The notes: a model not told the origin generated them from the letters alone. A DNA stretch of 64,000 nucleotides from Bacteroidetes bacterium 46-16 (GCA_001897835.1 MKUN01000048.1:21430-85429); one strand, 5' to 3'; shown: positions 9,593 through 18,920, numbered from the stretch's first letter. Numbers and translations are program-made.

Positions 9593-10249
9593 ATGAAAAA
9601 GATAATCTTATTTCTAATACTGTTCGTATCGGCAGGGAGCAATCTGAAAGCACAAACTTTTGCAGAATGGTTCCAGCAAAAAAAGACACAGAAGAAATAC
9701 CTGATCCAGCAAATAGCAGCACTTCAGGTATATATCGGGTATGCAAAAAAAGGGTACAATATAGCCAAAGAGGGCCTAACAACTATCGGGGGCTTCACCA
9801 GAGGCGAATTTAACCTGCATACAGATTATTTCAATTCATTGAAATCTGTCAACCCCGAAATCAAGCGATATGCAAGGGTTGCAGATATAGTAGCCTTACA
9901 GCTCGAAATTGTACAAAACTACAACCGCACATATCGCAGGCTTAGCAGCAGCGATGCACTTTCAAATGATGAACTGGCATACATCCACAGGGTCTTCAGC
10001 AGACTGCTTGATGATTGTGATAAAACACTGGATGAGCTTATCACAATTACCACCGATGGAAAAATGGAAATGAAGGATGATGAGCGCATGAAGAGGATTG
10101 ATATGCTTTACCTGGATATGCAGGATAAGCTCACATTCTCGCAGAGCTTTTCTAATGATGCAGTATCACTTGCAGCATCAAGGTTAAAGGAGAAAACAGA
10201 TGTACAAACCAGCCGTGTACTGCATGGCATTAAAAACGAGTCACGATGA
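9593..10249 (+). CDS. TraI-type secreted coiled-coil conjugation protein, copy 2
   Basis: The frame is open from 9527, but ATG 9593 begins a clear signal peptide (MKKIILFLILFVSAGS, cleavage after LKAQ) and lies 10 bases after the previous stop. The mature ~198 residues are helical. The region NDELAYIHRVFSRLLDDC, then TLDELITI and MKDDERMKRIDMLYLDM, aligns with both neighbours; the final ARLxxK-x4-QTSRVLHGI block is a diverged form of the shared tail. Proteins of this kind are often labelled TerB-like in databases, a label with no support here for tellurite resistance. It overlaps the next gene by four bases. Confidence 0.78.
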   Translation: MKKIILFLILFVSAGSNLKAQTFAEWFQQKKTQKKYLIQQIAALQVYIGYAKKGYNIAKEGLTTIGGFTRGEFNLHTDYFNSLKSVNPEIKRYARVADIVALQLEIVQNYNRTYRRLSSSDALSNDELAYIHRVFSRLLDDCDKTLDELITITTDGKMEMKDDERMKRIDMLYLDMQDKLTFSQSFSNDAVSLAASRLKEKTDVQTSRVLHGIKNESR

Positions 10250-10884
10250 AAAAGATAATCGTAATTATATCGCTGTCATTCTTGGGTTTGCTTCCTGCTT
10301 TCCGAGCATCTGCGCAAGCCGATGAAATAGCACAGCTTTTACTCAATGTTGAGAAGCTGGCGCAATTCGAGCAGATCCTGAGTGACATGAAAAAGGGCTA
10401 CCAGATTTTGGAAGGTGGCTACAACACCATAAAGAATATTTCCGAAGGCAACTTCAGCTTGCACAAGGCTTTTCTTGACGGTTTAATGGGTGTAAGTCCT
10501 ACCGTGCGCAATTACAGGCGTGTAGCGGATATCACCAACTACCAGATCGCCTTAGTTAAGGAATACCGCAACGCTTATGATCGGTTCAGGCGGGACAATA
10601 ATTTCAATCCCGATGAGCTGGCGTATTTGGGTCGGGTGTATGACAACTTGTTTAAGGAGAGCCTGCGTAATCTGGATGAACTGCTCACGGTCATCACGGC
10701 AGGCAAAGCCCGTATGAGCGATGATGAACGACTGCAAACCATTGACAGGATTTATGCCGACATGCTGGATAAATTAATGTTTCTGCGGCACTTCAATAAT
10801 AACACTACAATACTGGCCGTGCAACGGGCGAAAGAACGCAACGATGCACAGACCATTCGTAAGATCTATGGGTTAAACAATTAA
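10246..10884 (+). CDS. TraI-type secreted coiled-coil conjugation protein, copy 3
   Basis: The 212-aa protein has a signal peptide (residues 1-24, cleavage after ASAQ). It is the closest relative of the preceding gene: both contain G-GxFxRGEFNLH or GNFSLHKAF-type sequence near residue 70, YxRVADI, NPDELAYLGRVYDNLF and MSDDERLQTIDRIYADM. It also shares the LQRAK/VQRAK and IYGL ending with copy 1. It should lie in the periplasm as part of the mating apparatus. Start codon is embedded in ATGA with copy 2. Confidence 0.8.
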   Translation: MKKIIVIISLSFLGLLPAFRASAQADEIAQLLLNVEKLAQFEQILSDMKKGYQILEGGYNTIKNISEGNFSLHKAFLDGLMGVSPTVRNYRRVADITNYQIALVKEYRNAYDRFRRDNNFNPDELAYLGRVYDNLFKESLRNLDELLTVITAGKARMSDDERLQTIDRIYADMLDKLMFLRHFNNNTTILAVQRAKERNDAQTIRKIYGLNN

Positions 10885-10894
10885 ATAAACAGAT

Positions 10895-12103
10895 ATGGCA
10901 AAGTGTGGAAAGACCGCCTGGCTGGCGGTGGTGGGGTTGATAATGCCTTTTATAAGCCGTGCACAAGGTATAGCCGATGAAATGAGAGGAATGCATGGTG
11001 TATTGGAACAATTGTATGATGAAATGATGCCTTTGTGCAGCCAGTTGATCGGTGTAGGTCAAGGATTGGCGGGATTTGCTGCTATGTGGTATATCGCATC
11101 AAGGGTATGGGGACATTTATCGAGAGCGGAACCTATTGATTTTTATCCGCTGTTCCGTCCCTTCGTTATTGGATTTTGCGTGATGATATTTCCCTCCGTT
11201 TTGGGATTGATCAATGGCGTAATGAAACCTACTGTGACAGCCACTGCCGCAATGGTAGAAAATTCAGATAAAGCTATTTCGGTGCTCTTGCAAAAAAAGG
11301 AAGAAGCCATCAAGCAAACGGATGTGTGGCAAATGTATGTGGGAGAAAGTGGTAGCGGTGATAGGGACAAGTGGTATAAATACACACATGATAATGAAGA
11401 CCCTTCAGAAGAAGGCTTTTTTGAAGGCATTGGAAACGACATCAAGTTCGCCATGTCCAAAGCCTCTTACAACTTCCGCAATTCGGTGAAGGAATGGATG
11501 AGCGAAGTGCTCAGGGTATTATTTGAAGCGGCATCCTTGTGTATTGATACGCTACGAACATTCCAGTTAGTCGTATTGGCGATACTTGGTCCTTTGGTAT
11601 TTGGCATTGCAGTATTTGACGGTTTTCAGCATACGCTTACCGTCTGGATAGCCCGCTATATCAACATCTTTCTATGGCTACCTGTCGCCAACATCTTCGG
11701 AAGCATTATAGGGAAGATACAGGAGAAAATGCTGGAGCTGGATATATCGCAGGTGCAGGATTACGGCGACACATTTTTCAGCAGAACCGATGTGGCTTAC
11801 CTGGTCTTCATGATAATAGGCATAGTCGGATACTTTACTGTTCCCTCCGTAGCGAATTACATTGTTCATGCAGGTGGTGGTGGCGCGTTAGGCCACAAGG
11901 TCACAAGCATTTTCGGCAGTTCTTCAAGAACGGTAGTCAATACAGCTTCAGCCGGTGCAGGCATGGCCGTAGATGCAATGGGCAGCGCGGCAAACCGTAT
12001 GACGCAAAGCATGGCCAGTAGCGGCAATTCCAATCCTTATTTCGGTGAGGGCAGTAGTGGCAAATCTGGCTATATGAACGACAAGCTAAAAGGCAATTCA
12101 TAA
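10895..12103 (+). CDS. traJ: TraJ conjugation membrane protein (VirB6-like)
   Basis: The 402-aa polytopic membrane protein has hydrophobic segments near residues 8-25, 50-75, 88-110, 205-235, 245-270 and 295-320, a topology typical of VirB6/TrbL-like channel components. The N-terminal hydrophobic stretch may be a signal sequence. The C-terminal ~80 residues are Gly/Ser/Ala-rich and low in complexity. Sequence landmarks such as ARYINIFLWLPVANIFGSI match the TraJ family of Bacteroides conjugative transposons. It follows the TraI-type trio by 10 bases and precedes TraK by 18. Confidence 0.88.
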   Translation: MAKCGKTAWLAVVGLIMPFISRAQGIADEMRGMHGVLEQLYDEMMPLCSQLIGVGQGLAGFAAMWYIASRVWGHLSRAEPIDFYPLFRPFVIGFCVMIFPSVLGLINGVMKPTVTATAAMVENSDKAISVLLQKKEEAIKQTDVWQMYVGESGSGDRDKWYKYTHDNEDPSEEGFFEGIGNDIKFAMSKASYNFRNSVKEWMSEVLRVLFEAASLCIDTLRTFQLVVLAILGPLVFGIAVFDGFQHTLTVWIARYINIFLWLPVANIFGSIIGKIQEKMLELDISQVQDYGDTFFSRTDVAYLVFMIIGIVGYFTVPSVANYIVHAGGGGALGHKVTSIFGSSSRTVVNTASAGAGMAVDAMGSAANRMTQSMASSGNSNPYFGEGSSGKSGYMNDKLKGNS

Positions 12104-12121
12104 TAATTAAAAGGGAGATAT

Positions 12122-12745
12122 ATGTTCAAGAAAATGAAAAACATTGATACAGCTTTCCGTCATATCAGGAGTTTTACCCTGGTAGTGATTATAGGTTGTG
12201 TACTGATATGCTGCTTTGCATTATACAAGAGTTTCAGCCTTGTATCCCAGATGCAAAGCAAAATATACATCCTTGCAAATGGCAAGGCACTGGAAGCCTA
12301 CGCATCTGAACGGAAAGACAATATTCCTGTAGAGGCAAGAGATCACGTAACTACATTCCACAAACTATTCTTTACGCTTGACCCTGATGATAAAGCAATC
12401 ACAGCAAGCATTACCAAAGCCTTGTACCTGGCAGACGGAAGCGCCAAACGAGCCTACGATGATCTGAAGGAGAACGGGTACTATGCAGGGCTTATATCCG
12501 GCAACGTCAATCAAACCATTGTTGTGGATAGTGTGGCGGTAGATATCAATGATTACCCATACAAATTCCGTTGTTATGCTACGCAGAGCATTATTCGACC
12601 GACCAGCATTACTACCCGTAGCCTGGTGACAGATGGTGCATTGCGGAATGTATCACGCAGTGACAATAATCCACACGGTTTCCTTATCGAGCGATGGAGT
12701 ACGATTGACAACAGGGATTTAAAAACAGTAAGCAGGCGACAATAA
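12122..12745 (+). CDS. traK: TraK conjugation protein (VirB8-like)
   Basis: The 207-aa protein has a short cytoplasmic N-terminus, one transmembrane helix at about residues 18-40, and a periplasmic domain. Landmarks are FKKMKNIDTAFRHIRSF at the start, ILANGKALEA, RDHVTTFHKLFFTLDPD and FLIERWSTIDNRDL at the end, all typical of TraK from CTnDOT-type elements. VirB8-like proteins are bitopic assembly factors of the channel. Length is typical for the family. It sits between traJ and the TraL-position gene with 18 and 11 bases between them. Confidence 0.92.
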   Translation: MFKKMKNIDTAFRHIRSFTLVVIIGCVLICCFALYKSFSLVSQMQSKIYILANGKALEAYASERKDNIPVEARDHVTTFHKLFFTLDPDDKAITASITKALYLADGSAKRAYDDLKENGYYAGLISGNVNQTIVVDSVAVDINDYPYKFRCYATQSIIRPTSITTRSLVTDGALRNVSRSDNNPHGFLIERWSTIDNRDLKTVSRRQ

Positions 12746-12756
12746 AAATCAAGATC

Positions 12757-13239
12757 ATGAAACTATTTCCAAAAAGAAAAAAGGACGATGCTGAGCTAAG
12801 GCCCAATGCGCTTTCCAAAGGAATAACAGCGGGCTACCAACGAATACAAGTTGGCTGGGCAAGTTGGATGATGAGGCGAACAGAGAATTTCTCACGGCGT
12901 ACATGGTTTGTGCTGCTTATTCTTTTCGTTCTGTGTACCGGCACATACAGCATATATCTGGGCGTAAGTGCTTTTACCGGCAAAAAAAGCACTTCAATAA
13001 CCATAACACCCATCAAAAAGCCTAAGCACGTAACTGAAACGGGAGAAGCAAATGTTGAACCAGCGGAAGTGTCTGAGGCTGAATACAGCCGCATCAAGAG
13101 GTTCAGGATGTATATGGATAGCCTGGCACGAAGTCCTGCGGGGAAAACTCTTTATGACAGCATAATCCAGCATCGTCCGGGACTTATGGACAGTGTGCGG
13201 TTTATTGAAAATTATTATCAACAATTAAAACAGAAATAA
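12757..13239 (+). CDS. TraL-position single-pass membrane protein
   Basis: The 160-aa protein has a charged N-terminus, one strong transmembrane segment at about residues 49-70 (WFVLLILFVLCTGTYSIYL), and a mainly helical periplasmic tail ending in ENYYQQLKQK. It lies exactly where TraL is found in CTnDOT-type operons, between TraK and TraM. It is longer than the ~100-aa TraL of that element, so I assign it by position and topology, not by clear sequence match. It is 2 bases from traM. Confidence 0.65.
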   Translation: MKLFPKRKKDDAELRPNALSKGITAGYQRIQVGWASWMMRRTENFSRRTWFVLLILFVLCTGTYSIYLGVSAFTGKKSTSITITPIKKPKHVTETGEANVEPAEVSEAEYSRIKRFRMYMDSLARSPAGKTLYDSIIQHRPGLMDSVRFIENYYQQLKQK

Positions 13240-13241
13240 AA

Positions 13242-14540
13242 ATGGAAAAGCAAGTAAAAACTCCGAAGGAGATCAGGCAGCGCAGGTTCTTATTGGTATT
13301 GCCGCTTCTCGCATTGCCTTTTATGACCATGATTTTTTGGGCGCTTGGCGGTGGCAAGGTTGAAAAGGTGGAAGCCCAGGCATCTGCAAAAAAGGGATTT
13401 AACATTAATCTGCCGGACGCTAATCTAAAAGAGGACAAGCCGATGGACAAAATGAGCTACTACAATCAGGCTCAACTGGATTCTGTCAAATTTCAGGAAA
13501 TGATAAAGAATGATCCAAATTATAGGGATATTGGATTGACAGATACCGATGAATATCTGTCGAATGACGAAGATACCTTTCAGCAACCGAAAGGTTTGAA
13601 TACATCCCTTCAGGGAAGCCGGGGACACAATGACCCCAATACTGAAAAGATTTACCGCAAGCTGGCAGAACTGGATAGGGAGATGAACAAGCCGCTACCG
13701 ACATCATCAGACAATGACGAGTATGATACATACCAACCCACCTCATCGAGAAACCGGAATAGTGCCTCAGTAAATTCTTCTGATGTCGAAAGACTGGAAC
13801 AAATGATGAACACGATGAATCAGTCGAATGGCGAAGATCCTGAGTTGCAGCAATTGAATGGTATGCTTGATAAGATATTGGACGTACAAAATCCCGAAAG
13901 AGTGCAGGAGCGACTAAGACAAACTTCTGAAGCGAATCGAGGACAAGTGTTTGCGGTATCATCTAAAAAGAAAGATAATAGTATCACGCTGCTTGATACC
14001 GAGCATATATCGGGCAACACAACAAATGGCTTCTATTCACTTACCGGTGCAACAGCTATCGAAGATTCGCAGAATGCCATACAAGCTGTTATTCACGAAA
14101 CACAAACTGTCGTAGATGGCTCAACTGTCAAGTTGAGATTGGTAAATGATATTTTCATAAATGGCGTTCGCATTCCGAAAGACAATTTCCTCTTTGGAGT
14201 AGCCTCGCTGCGTGGTGAAAGATTAAGTATCAAGATTAACAGTGTACGCTTTGGCAATTCTTTATTCCCGGTTGAATTATCGGTATATGACATGGACGGC
14301 CTGGACGGCATTTATATTCCCGGAGCGATTACAAGGGATGTTGCAAAGCAGTCGGCAGACCGTTCTATGCAAACAATCGGGCTAACCAGTCTTGATCCGT
14401 CGTGGGGCGCACAGGCAGCAAGCGCAGGCATTGAAGCTGCAAAAACGCTGTTCAGCCGAAAAGTAAAGCTAATCAAGGTAACTGTGAAGGCAGGGTATCA
14501 GGTGCTTCTGCGTGACGAAAAGCAAAAACAATCCAACTAA
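13242..14540 (+). CDS. traM: TraM conjugation protein (VirB10-like)
   Basis: The 432-aa protein has a cytoplasmic N-terminus, one membrane helix at about residues 14-34 (FLLVLPLLALPFMTMIFWA), a long hydrophilic Asn/Asp/Gln-rich linker to ~residue 235, and a C-terminal beta-rich domain (~240-432) with ALHETQTVVDGS-type sequence, VNDIFINGVRIPKDNFLFG and GIYIPGAITRDV. This is the TraM layout of Bacteroides elements, comparable to VirB10, which bridges both membranes. Length is normal. Confidence 0.92.
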   Translation: MEKQVKTPKEIRQRRFLLVLPLLALPFMTMIFWALGGGKVEKVEAQASAKKGFNINLPDANLKEDKPMDKMSYYNQAQLDSVKFQEMIKNDPNYRDIGLTDTDEYLSNDEDTFQQPKGLNTSLQGSRGHNDPNTEKIYRKLAELDREMNKPLPTSSDNDEYDTYQPTSSRNRNSASVNSSDVERLEQMMNTMNQSNGEDPELQQLNGMLDKILDVQNPERVQERLRQTSEANRGQVFAVSSKKKDNSITLLDTEHISGNTTNGFYSLTGATAIEDSQNAIQAVIHETQTVVDGSTVKLRLVNDIFINGVRIPKDNFLFGVASLRGERLSIKINSVRFGNSLFPVELSVYDMDGLDGIYIPGAITRDVAKQSADRSMQTIGLTSLDPSWGAQAASAGIEAAKTLFSRKVKLIKVTVKAGYQVLLRDEKQKQSN

Positions 14541-14569
14541 ATATTTCAATCACTTAAAAATTCCAGAAG

Positions 14570-15412
14570 ATGAAAAAGATCAGTGCAGTAATGGCAATAG
14601 GAATTTTCCTGCTATTTACAACTTTCAAGGCTCAGGCCCAAACAAATACAGCCTGGCAAACCAAAGCAATCGAAACGTATCATGTAACAGTTGCTTTCTC
14701 CAAAACCACCAACATCATCTTTCCTTATGCTATCGTCAGCGTAGATATAGGAAGCAGGGATGTACTGGCGCAAAAAGCGAAAGGTGTAGAAAATATTTTG
14801 CAGATAAAAGCTGCAAAGGACAGTTTTTCGCAAACAAATATTAGCATCATTACGGCTGACGGCAAGCTCACGTCATTTCTTGTTGATTATGACAGCCAAC
14901 CGTCAGTGCTCAACTTGGCTCTTACAGGCGTAGGCAGACAAAATACTATCTCCATTCCTTCAGAGAACATTAACCAGGAACAAATGGAGCATTTTGCTAC
15001 GATGGCTGCGGAATCAAAAGCCAAAGTGAGGGGCATAAAGGATAAAACCTTCGGCATTCGCTTTAAGCTAAATGGAATATTTATCCATGAGGATATAATG
15101 TTGTTACGCTTCAATATTTCCAATCAAACCAATATCAATTATGATATTGATCAATTGAGGCTTTATATCCGCGACCAGAAGAAATCCAAAAGGACAGCAA
15201 CACAGGAGATTGAAATATTACCTGTGCTCGTACAGGATAATACCAGTAAGGTAGCAGGTCAGTCGGACAATACGATTGTGTTTGTTGTACCAAAGTTCAC
15301 CATTCCTGACAAAAAATATCTCGCCGTGCAATTAATGGAGAAGAATGGTGGTCGGCATTTGGAGCTGCATGTAAAGAACAAGAAGATTGTAAAGGCAGTT
15401 CCGATTGACTAA
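14570..15412 (+). CDS. traN: TraN conjugation protein (VirB9-like)
   Basis: The 280-aa protein has a signal peptide (residues 1-24, cleavage after KAQA). The N-terminal half matches TraN/VirB9: VTVAFSKTTNIIFPYAIVSV and DIGSRDVLAQKAKGVENIL. The C-terminal half is beta-rich and ends in basic residues. VirB9-type proteins form the outer-membrane core of the channel with VirB10-like partners, and it follows traM by 29 bases. It is the last of the clearly assignable mating-channel genes here; no TraO, TraP or TraQ homologue follows in the window. Confidence 0.92.
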   Translation: MKKISAVMAIGIFLLFTTFKAQAQTNTAWQTKAIETYHVTVAFSKTTNIIFPYAIVSVDIGSRDVLAQKAKGVENILQIKAAKDSFSQTNISIITADGKLTSFLVDYDSQPSVLNLALTGVGRQNTISIPSENINQEQMEHFATMAAESKAKVRGIKDKTFGIRFKLNGIFIHEDIMLLRFNISNQTNINYDIDQLRLYIRDQKKSKRTATQEIEILPVLVQDNTSKVAGQSDNTIVFVVPKFTIPDKKYLAVQLMEKNGGRHLELHVKNKKIVKAVPID

Positions 15413-15481
15413 CGCTGGAAATGAAGCCAATCATTGCCTCATATCCTCAATCAGCATTTATTCCCGCTAAAAACTTGAATT

Positions 15482-16639
15482 ATGAAAATCAGGAAAGACG
15501 ACTATCAGGATGTCCTTGCACATCTAACAAACAAACGTTGGGAAGGTGAAGAATTTGTAGCATTTCTCACTGATGGTCTGCCAGTCAGTAAAGAAGAACT
15601 ATACACCTTCTCTACGGAATATGATGCCAGGGAGTTCTGTTACGAGATGTCAACCGATATAGACTTTTACAACTTCTTGTCAATACGGTCGGCGTACAGG
15701 GCCATGCAGGAAGCTGCGGAAGATAGTAAGCTAATGATTGAAAGGGACGGCATCATTGACGTTTCTCTGATGGTTGCTGTTCGATATGAAAGATTAGAAA
15801 GAGAACAATTAAATAACAATCAAAATTCAGAAGTCATGAATCAGAAAAATTTTGAATACCTGCGTGACCAAGTAAAGTACACGGGGTTTGGTGAAGGGTT
15901 GGAAAATGACCTGAAGCAAAAAATTCAGGAAGGGAACCCGGAATTTAAGTTAGCCTACGAAACCAAGTACGGCAACGATACAGTTAACGCTACATTGAAT
16001 TTCAGCCAATCCAAGCAAAGCGATATGTACTTCTTTAATTCCTATCAGGTGAATGTACAAAAGGAGAACACCGCTGAACCAATGGATCAAACCTTCTACA
16101 TCAATAAAGGCAACAACATTACTCTGAAAGAAGCCTATAACCTGATGGAAGGTAGGTCGGTCAACAAAGATCTCACCAACAAGGAAGGACAAGTGTACAA
16201 TGCCTGGGTTCAGATGGACTTTAAACAAAGTGATGATAATGGGAATTTCAAGCTGAAGCATTACCATCAGAACTATGGCTATGATCTGGAGGCTGTCTTG
16301 TCTAAGCATCCAATCAGGGAATTGAGTAATGAAGAATACAAGGCCAACCTGATGGATTCTCTCAAAAAGGGCAACCTGCAATCTGCAACGTTTCAGATCA
16401 ACGGCGCAGACCATAAGCAATACATCGAAGCAAACCCTCAATTCAAGACAATCAACATTTATGATAGCAGTATGCAAAGGGTGGATAACCGGCAATCAAA
16501 AAAAGAACAACAATCTGAAGATGAAGGCCAGTCAGTTAAACAAGATGGTAAAAAGGAAAAGCAGACACCTGCTGAAGATGATGGCCCTGAGATGCCGAAG
16601 GCATCTAACAAAAAGAAGAAAAGGCAAAGCATCAGCTAA
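15482..16639 (+). CDS. DUF3945-like element protein with extra N-terminal domain
   Basis: The 385-aa protein has two parts. Residues 1-118 form a charged helical domain of unknown type. Residue 119 is an internal Met (ATG at 15836) from which the sequence MNQKNFEYLRDQVKYTGFG continues as in free-standing family members, so this looks like a fusion or a gene with two starts. The C-terminal part carries LKEAYNLMEGRSV, YGYDLEAVLSKHPIREL, and IEANPQFKTINIYDSSM, resembling the DUF3945 group found in Bacteroidota mobile elements; the family name is my best recall. The tail is Lys-rich. No signal peptide is visible, so the protein is cytoplasmic. It shares the C-terminal domain with the gene at 17498. 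Confidence 0.75.
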   Translation: MKIRKDDYQDVLAHLTNKRWEGEEFVAFLTDGLPVSKEELYTFSTEYDAREFCYEMSTDIDFYNFLSIRSAYRAMQEAAEDSKLMIERDGIIDVSLMVAVRYERLEREQLNNNQNSEVMNQKNFEYLRDQVKYTGFGEGLENDLKQKIQEGNPEFKLAYETKYGNDTVNATLNFSQSKQSDMYFFNSYQVNVQKENTAEPMDQTFYINKGNNITLKEAYNLMEGRSVNKDLTNKEGQVYNAWVQMDFKQSDDNGNFKLKHYHQNYGYDLEAVLSKHPIRELSNEEYKANLMDSLKKGNLQSATFQINGADHKQYIEANPQFKTINIYDSSMQRVDNRQSKKEQQSEDEGQSVKQDGKKEKQTPAEDDGPEMPKASNKKKKRQSIS

Positions 16640-16722
16640 AGATTAAACAGACCAGCTTACCATAAGTAGCCGATGTTGGATGTGGGAAAGGGAAACTATT
16701 TATAACAAAAAAGCAAAGTCAA

Positions 16723-17472
16723 ATGAAAAGTCAAATAATAGTGCTGTTAGTATTCATCATCAGTGTTTCAGCATGTAAGAAGGATAATAATGCAACAGTA
16801 ACCGGAGAAGAAAATAAAACGGTGCTGCTACGATCAGGTTCAGGCTCAGTTATGCCAGATAATCCCAATAATACCTATGACAGCATAGGTTATTGGCATA
16901 ACGAAATCGTTGCGTATGTGCAGGAATGCAAACAGCCTAACAATGAGCCGGATGTAGAAGCATCAACACAATGTATCCTCCGCTTTTGCAGGGAGAACCA
17001 ACGACCCGAACCACCTGCATCCCTGTTTATTACTGTGGAGCAGACGGTACGGCAAAGCAATGAAAGCATTGAAAACCTTATTGCGAATTGTCCTTATGAA
17101 GAACCAGTAAAGGCTGCCCTGGATTCGCTGGTACAATTGATAAAGCGACTGTCAGACAACGCAAGTCCTTATCCGGTCATTAAAGCCACTATTATGGACT
17201 ATGAGCACAGGATAATGCAGAATGACTTGCTTACTCCTGATGGACGCGGTATTGTACTTAAAGCCGCATCGGTAGCACGTTACTCTATTTATTATTGGAT
17301 AAACGCACTCCCTCCTCCGATTCCAGTGGCCGCTTTTAAGTTTAAGAACATTGTGAAATGGATTGCTGCGGTAACAAGCGATATAGGCGGTGCTATTGTG
17401 AGCGGCAGTGTGGAGTATGCTGCGGATTGCAGCACCTATGCTTATGATCTGGTGACATACAGTATGCCTTAA
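16723..17472 (+). CDS. Predicted lipoprotein with glycine-rich hydrophobic C-terminus
   Basis: The 249-aa protein starts with a lipoprotein signal (lipobox VSAC, Cys17), so it should be anchored in the envelope. The central part is hydrophilic and contains several Cys residues (CKQPN, CILRFCREN, NCPYEE). The last ~50 residues are hydrophobic and small-residue rich (VTSDIGGAIVSGSVEYAA). It sits between two genes sharing a DUF3945-like domain. Possible roles are surface exclusion or another transfer accessory function, but I recognise no family and the function is open. Confidence 0.62.
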   Translation: MKSQIIVLLVFIISVSACKKDNNATVTGEENKTVLLRSGSGSVMPDNPNNTYDSIGYWHNEIVAYVQECKQPNNEPDVEASTQCILRFCRENQRPEPPASLFITVEQTVRQSNESIENLIANCPYEEPVKAALDSLVQLIKRLSDNASPYPVIKATIMDYEHRIMQNDLLTPDGRGIVLKAASVARYSIYYWINALPPPIPVAAFKFKNIVKWIAAVTSDIGGAIVSGSVEYAADCSTYAYDLVTYSMP

Positions 17473-17497
17473 TTGTATACCCTTTAAAAGTCAGGTT

Positions 17498-18550
17498 ATG
17501 AATAACAGCCTTGTGAACAGAGTGGAAGCTGAATTGAATCAATGGCGGTCAAGGGAAGAACGGTTTAGCAAACTGTTCTCCTTTAACCTTTCATCGAACA
17601 GAGCATTGCTAAAAGAAAAGCTGGATTACTATGACCGTATAGCGGCAAAGTACAAAGGCACGCAGGATCTGGACGAACGGTTTGTGCTTAGGATGTTGCG
17701 GCAGGAACGCAGCCGCATTGAGAAGCAGCTTTATCCTAACCTGTTAATAAGGCTGTTGCGACGGTTATTGGTAGCACCCGTAAAGGAACAAATTGTGATT
17801 AGGCAGGATAACAGGAAGACAGAACAAAACAGCCAGGCACTGCACCAACAGGTGCAGCGCACTGGCTTTCCTGACCTTTCGGCAAAAATTGATGAACAGA
17901 TAAGGCAGGGACAACAACAGTTTTCCATTTCGGTTTCCTATTACCTCAACGATAAAGAAAGAGTAGATCACCAGCTATCATTTGTAAAAGACCAATCCGG
18001 GCAATATCATTTTGAAGGGTACAAAACGGCCTTGTATAATGAAGCAAAACCGGATGAAAAACGCCAGCAATACTTTAGTATGCGCCACGAGCATAATCTC
18101 AATACTTCGGAAGCCTATAACCTATTGTCTGGCCGGTGTATTCAGAACGGCGGAACCTGGTTACAGCTCGACCTTAACGATAAGGACCAACATGGCAACT
18201 TTCGTATCAAGCAATTTCATTCCGATTACGGATATGATCTTGATAAGGTACTAAAACAGCTTCCTTTGAGGGAGTTAACGAATACAGCCGAAACGGAAAA
18301 ACTGAAAGAGGCTTTAAAGAATGGCGAAAAGATTTCTGTGAGTTTTATAAAGGATGGCAATGAACAACGCTTTTACATTGAAGCAAATCCACAGTTTAAA
18401 TCAGTCAATATTTATGACGAGCATTCCAGAAAGATAACCCTACATACGGCATTAGGCAATAAGACAATGGATGCCATGAAAGTAACCCACAAGGTGAATG
18501 AGCAGCAACAGCAACAACATTCTAAAAAGAACGGTATCAAAGTAGGTTAA
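17498..18550 (+). CDS. DUF3945-like element protein, second copy
   Basis: The 350-aa protein shares its C-terminal ~180 residues with the gene at 15482: SEAYNLLSGRCI, GNFRIKQFHSDYGYDLDKV, LPLREL, and IEANPQFKSVNIYDEH. The N-terminal ~100 residues differ: they are helical, highly charged and begin with RVEAELNQWRSREERFSKLF. There is no signal peptide, and the C-terminus is Gln/His/Lys-rich. The pair probably arose by duplication of the shared domain followed by joining to different N-terminal regions. Function is unknown. Confidence 0.73.
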   Translation: MNNSLVNRVEAELNQWRSREERFSKLFSFNLSSNRALLKEKLDYYDRIAAKYKGTQDLDERFVLRMLRQERSRIEKQLYPNLLIRLLRRLLVAPVKEQIVIRQDNRKTEQNSQALHQQVQRTGFPDLSAKIDEQIRQGQQQFSISVSYYLNDKERVDHQLSFVKDQSGQYHFEGYKTALYNEAKPDEKRQQYFSMRHEHNLNTSEAYNLLSGRCIQNGGTWLQLDLNDKDQHGNFRIKQFHSDYGYDLDKVLKQLPLRELTNTAETEKLKEALKNGEKISVSFIKDGNEQRFYIEANPQFKSVNIYDEHSRKITLHTALGNKTMDAMKVTHKVNEQQQQQHSKKNGIKVG

Positions 18551-18563
18551 AAAGATATGGGCA

Positions 18564-18857
18564 ATGGACAGGTTAAGTTACTTATCGGAGTTTTTTGAAG
18601 CCATAGGAACTGATCCACGCATCAGCATTACCCATATTGGAGTATATGCAGCCCTGTTACAATATCGGATGCAAAAAGGTTTCACTAATCCGATACAGGT
18701 ATTCAGCCATGAGATTATGAACATCGCGAAATTATCATCGGCTATAACCTACCATAAATGCGTGAAAGAATTAAGCAGTTATGGATACATCAGGTATGAA
18801 CCTTCATTTAATCGAACAAAAGGCAGCAAGATTTACTTTTCCGAAAGAAGCGATTGA
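18564..18857 (+). CDS. Small winged-helix-like protein
   Basis: The 97-aa protein is helical in its first two thirds and ends with a short beta wing (YGYIRYEPSFNRTKGSKIYF). The pattern ISITHIGVYAALLQYRM, then VFSHEIMNIAKLSSAITYHKCVKELSSYG, reads as a three-helix DNA-binding fold with recognition helix around residues 55-70. Proteins of this type are common in Bacteroidota mobile elements and are usually annotated as transcriptional regulators. It begins 13 bases after the preceding gene and may regulate the recombinase region. The assignment rests on pattern, not a specific motif. Confidence 0.62.
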   Translation: MDRLSYLSEFFEAIGTDPRISITHIGVYAALLQYRMQKGFTNPIQVFSHEIMNIAKLSSAITYHKCVKELSSYGYIRYEPSFNRTKGSKIYFSERSD

Positions 18858-18920
18858 AACTTAAAGTTAATAATAATCTAAGCCCGTGACGGCCTTTGTT
18901 ATCTAAAAGGGACGTGTGAG

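Noticed and set aside
9593..10884. Tellurite resistance function for the two TerB-labelled proteins
   Set aside because: They are signal-peptide coiled-coil proteins in a tra operon; the label has no functional support here.
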